A DNA stretch of 6,401 nucleotides from Acidimicrobiaceae bacterium. GTDB lineage: Bacteria > Actinomycetota > Acidimicrobiia > Acidimicrobiales > Bog-793. The translations under genes and the position numbers were made by a program. Below are positions 5,811 to 6,401 of this stretch, piece by piece. The stretch spans positions 5,114 through 11,514 of the forward strand of contig PMZN01000114.1 in assembly GCA_003170375.1 (NCBI GenBank), written 5' to 3'. Below the pieces are notes generated by a model. The model was not told the DNA's origin and did not search any database. It was given only the letters and a program-made list of their open reading frames with translations. Positions within the stretch are counted from its first letter, which is position 1, and the number at the start of each line of letters is the position of its first letter.

Positions 5811-5829
5811 CGGCGGCGAACGACCGCCG
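5811..5829 (+). terminator. Hairpin just after the acetyltransferase gene
   Basis: A 6-bp stem (CGGCGG / CCGCCG) with a 7-nt loop starts 13 bases after the GNAT stop codon. The position suits a terminator, but there is no U-tract. Confidence 0.33.
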
Positions 5830-5880
5830 GAGAGTGCGGGACGAAGGCCTGCGTGTCGAGATCGCAGGTGCAGCTGGTCA

Positions 5881-5897
5881 GCCGGTCGCCGACCGGC
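5881..5897. terminator. Hairpin between convergent GNAT and NlpC/P60 genes
   Basis: A perfect 7-bp stem (GCCGGTC / GACCGGC) closes a 3-nt loop. It lies 43 bases past the minus-strand NlpC/P60 stop and 83 bases past the plus-strand GNAT stop. It is symmetric and could serve either transcript. There is no U-tract on either side. Confidence 0.3.
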
Positions 5898-5940
5898 GTA
5901 GTCGCGGCCTGTCGAGATCGGTGAGCGCTACGGCCCGCTG

Positions 5941-6401
5941 TCAGGGCTGGCCGGCTGAAACGAAACCCGGCCAGTACATCGGGTAGTAGGCGACGTTCGT
6001 CCCCACCTGTGCCGCCTGGATGATCGTCTGGGTCCCGTACGGTCCGGAACCGATATAGACCGCGACGTGCGTGATCGGCAGGGCGCCATCGTTGGCGAAG
6101 TGGTAGAAGAGGAGGTCGCCAGGCTCGATGTCCGCCAGGCTGACATGGGCAGACTCCTCATCTTGGATGGTCGCCCCGTGCAACAGGTCGACTCCCGCCG
6201 CGGCCCACGCGAGCATCGTGAGGCCCGAGCAGTCGACGCCTTGGCGGCTCGCTCCACCCCACACGTAGGGCACCCCCAAGTAGGACTCCGCGGCTGCTAC
6301 CGCTTCCAATCCTTGAGTGTTCGTTGCAACTGGAACGAGCGGCTGCCCGTATCCGGGCTGACCACCACCGGTCCCAGGCCCATAGGGCCAAGCGCCGCCG
6401 C
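5941..6401 (-). CDS. NlpC/P60 peptidoglycan endopeptidase, C-terminal catalytic domain (5' end outside window)
   Basis: On the minus strand the frame is open from the window end (first whole codon 6399-6397) to TGA at 5943-5941, giving 152 residues. Residues 1-~28 are a Gly/Pro/Gln/Tyr-rich low-complexity linker. Residues 31-152 are an NlpC/P60 domain: LGVPYVWGGASRQGVDCSG with nucleophile Cys57 (6231-6229), DIEPGDLLFYHF, and THVAVYIG with His111 (6069-6067). The third polar residue appears to be Gln128 (6018-6016), where many homologues have His or Asn. Such enzymes cut D-Glu-diaminopimelate bonds in peptidoglycan stems and are exported; the signal peptide and any coiled-coil N-terminus would lie outside. 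The TTG at 6309 is not the start, since the frame continues upstream in typical linker sequence. The close VWGGAS, DCSGLTM and GDLLFY matches place it with RipA-like actinobacterial proteins, though the specific role cannot be read from this part. Confidence 0.92.
   Translation of the reverse strand, partial: GGAWPYGPGTGGGQPGYGQPLVPVATNTQGLEAVAAAESYLGVPYVWGGASRQGVDCSGLTMLAWAAAGVDLLHGATIQDEESAHVSLADIEPGDLLFYHFANDGALPITHVAVYIGSGPYGTQTIIQAAQVGTNVAYYPMYWPGFVSAGQP

Noticed and set aside
5854..5920. Direct repeat TGTCGAGATCG at 5854-5864 and 5910-5920
   Set aside because: The related string GTCGAGATCGG also occurs inside the acetyltransferase gene at 5748-5758, so this looks like common codon-biased sequence rather than an element.

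Overview
The window is a G+C-rich chromosomal segment, probably from an Actinomycetota genome of the Acidimicrobiia/Thermoleophilia type. This rests on the codon use, on DUF501 next to a Ppx/GppA phosphatase, on a lone DUF4118 sensor, and on secreted CHAP and NlpC/P60 proteins with actinobacterial-looking domains. The placement is inference, since no rRNA or marker tree is available. No tRNA, rRNA, CRISPR array, insertion sequence or phage gene was found.

Layout. At the left edge (2-1510, +) is the C-terminal part of a CHAP-domain protein. Its catalytic Cys, His and Asn are visible and are followed by seven tandem repeats of about 43 residues, predicted to form a beta-propeller. A gap of about 500 bases follows (1511-2016). 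It has no intact gene, but it holds a candidate terminator, a strong 65-nt imperfect hairpin, and a minus-strand remnant (1836-1924) that reads as the frameshifted N-terminus of an NTF2/SnoaL-like protein. Next come two translationally coupled plus-strand genes. The first is a CoxG-like SRPBCC protein with an acidic linker and a C-terminal membrane anchor (2017-2733). The second overlaps it by four bases (GTGA) and fuses DUF501 to a full Ppx/GppA phosphatase (2730-4139). Convergent to this pair is a DUF4118 membrane protein with a GAF-like cytoplasmic tail (4213-4965, -). It is divergent from a RimJ/RimL-type GNAT acetyltransferase (5168-5797, +). At the right edge (5941-6401, -) is the C-terminal catalytic domain of an NlpC/P60 peptidase, convergent with the GNAT gene.

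How the parts relate. The CHAP and NlpC/P60 proteins at the two ends are both Cys-His amidase/endopeptidase-fold enzymes that act on peptidoglycan, but they are not co-transcribed. The CoxG-like/DUF501-Ppx pair is the only clear operon. The remaining genes look like independent housekeeping or accessory genes. I see no convincing new multi-gene system. The most unusual items are the CHAP-propeller architecture, the DUF501-Ppx fusion, the tail-anchored CoxG-like protein, and the decayed gene plus hairpin in the long gap.
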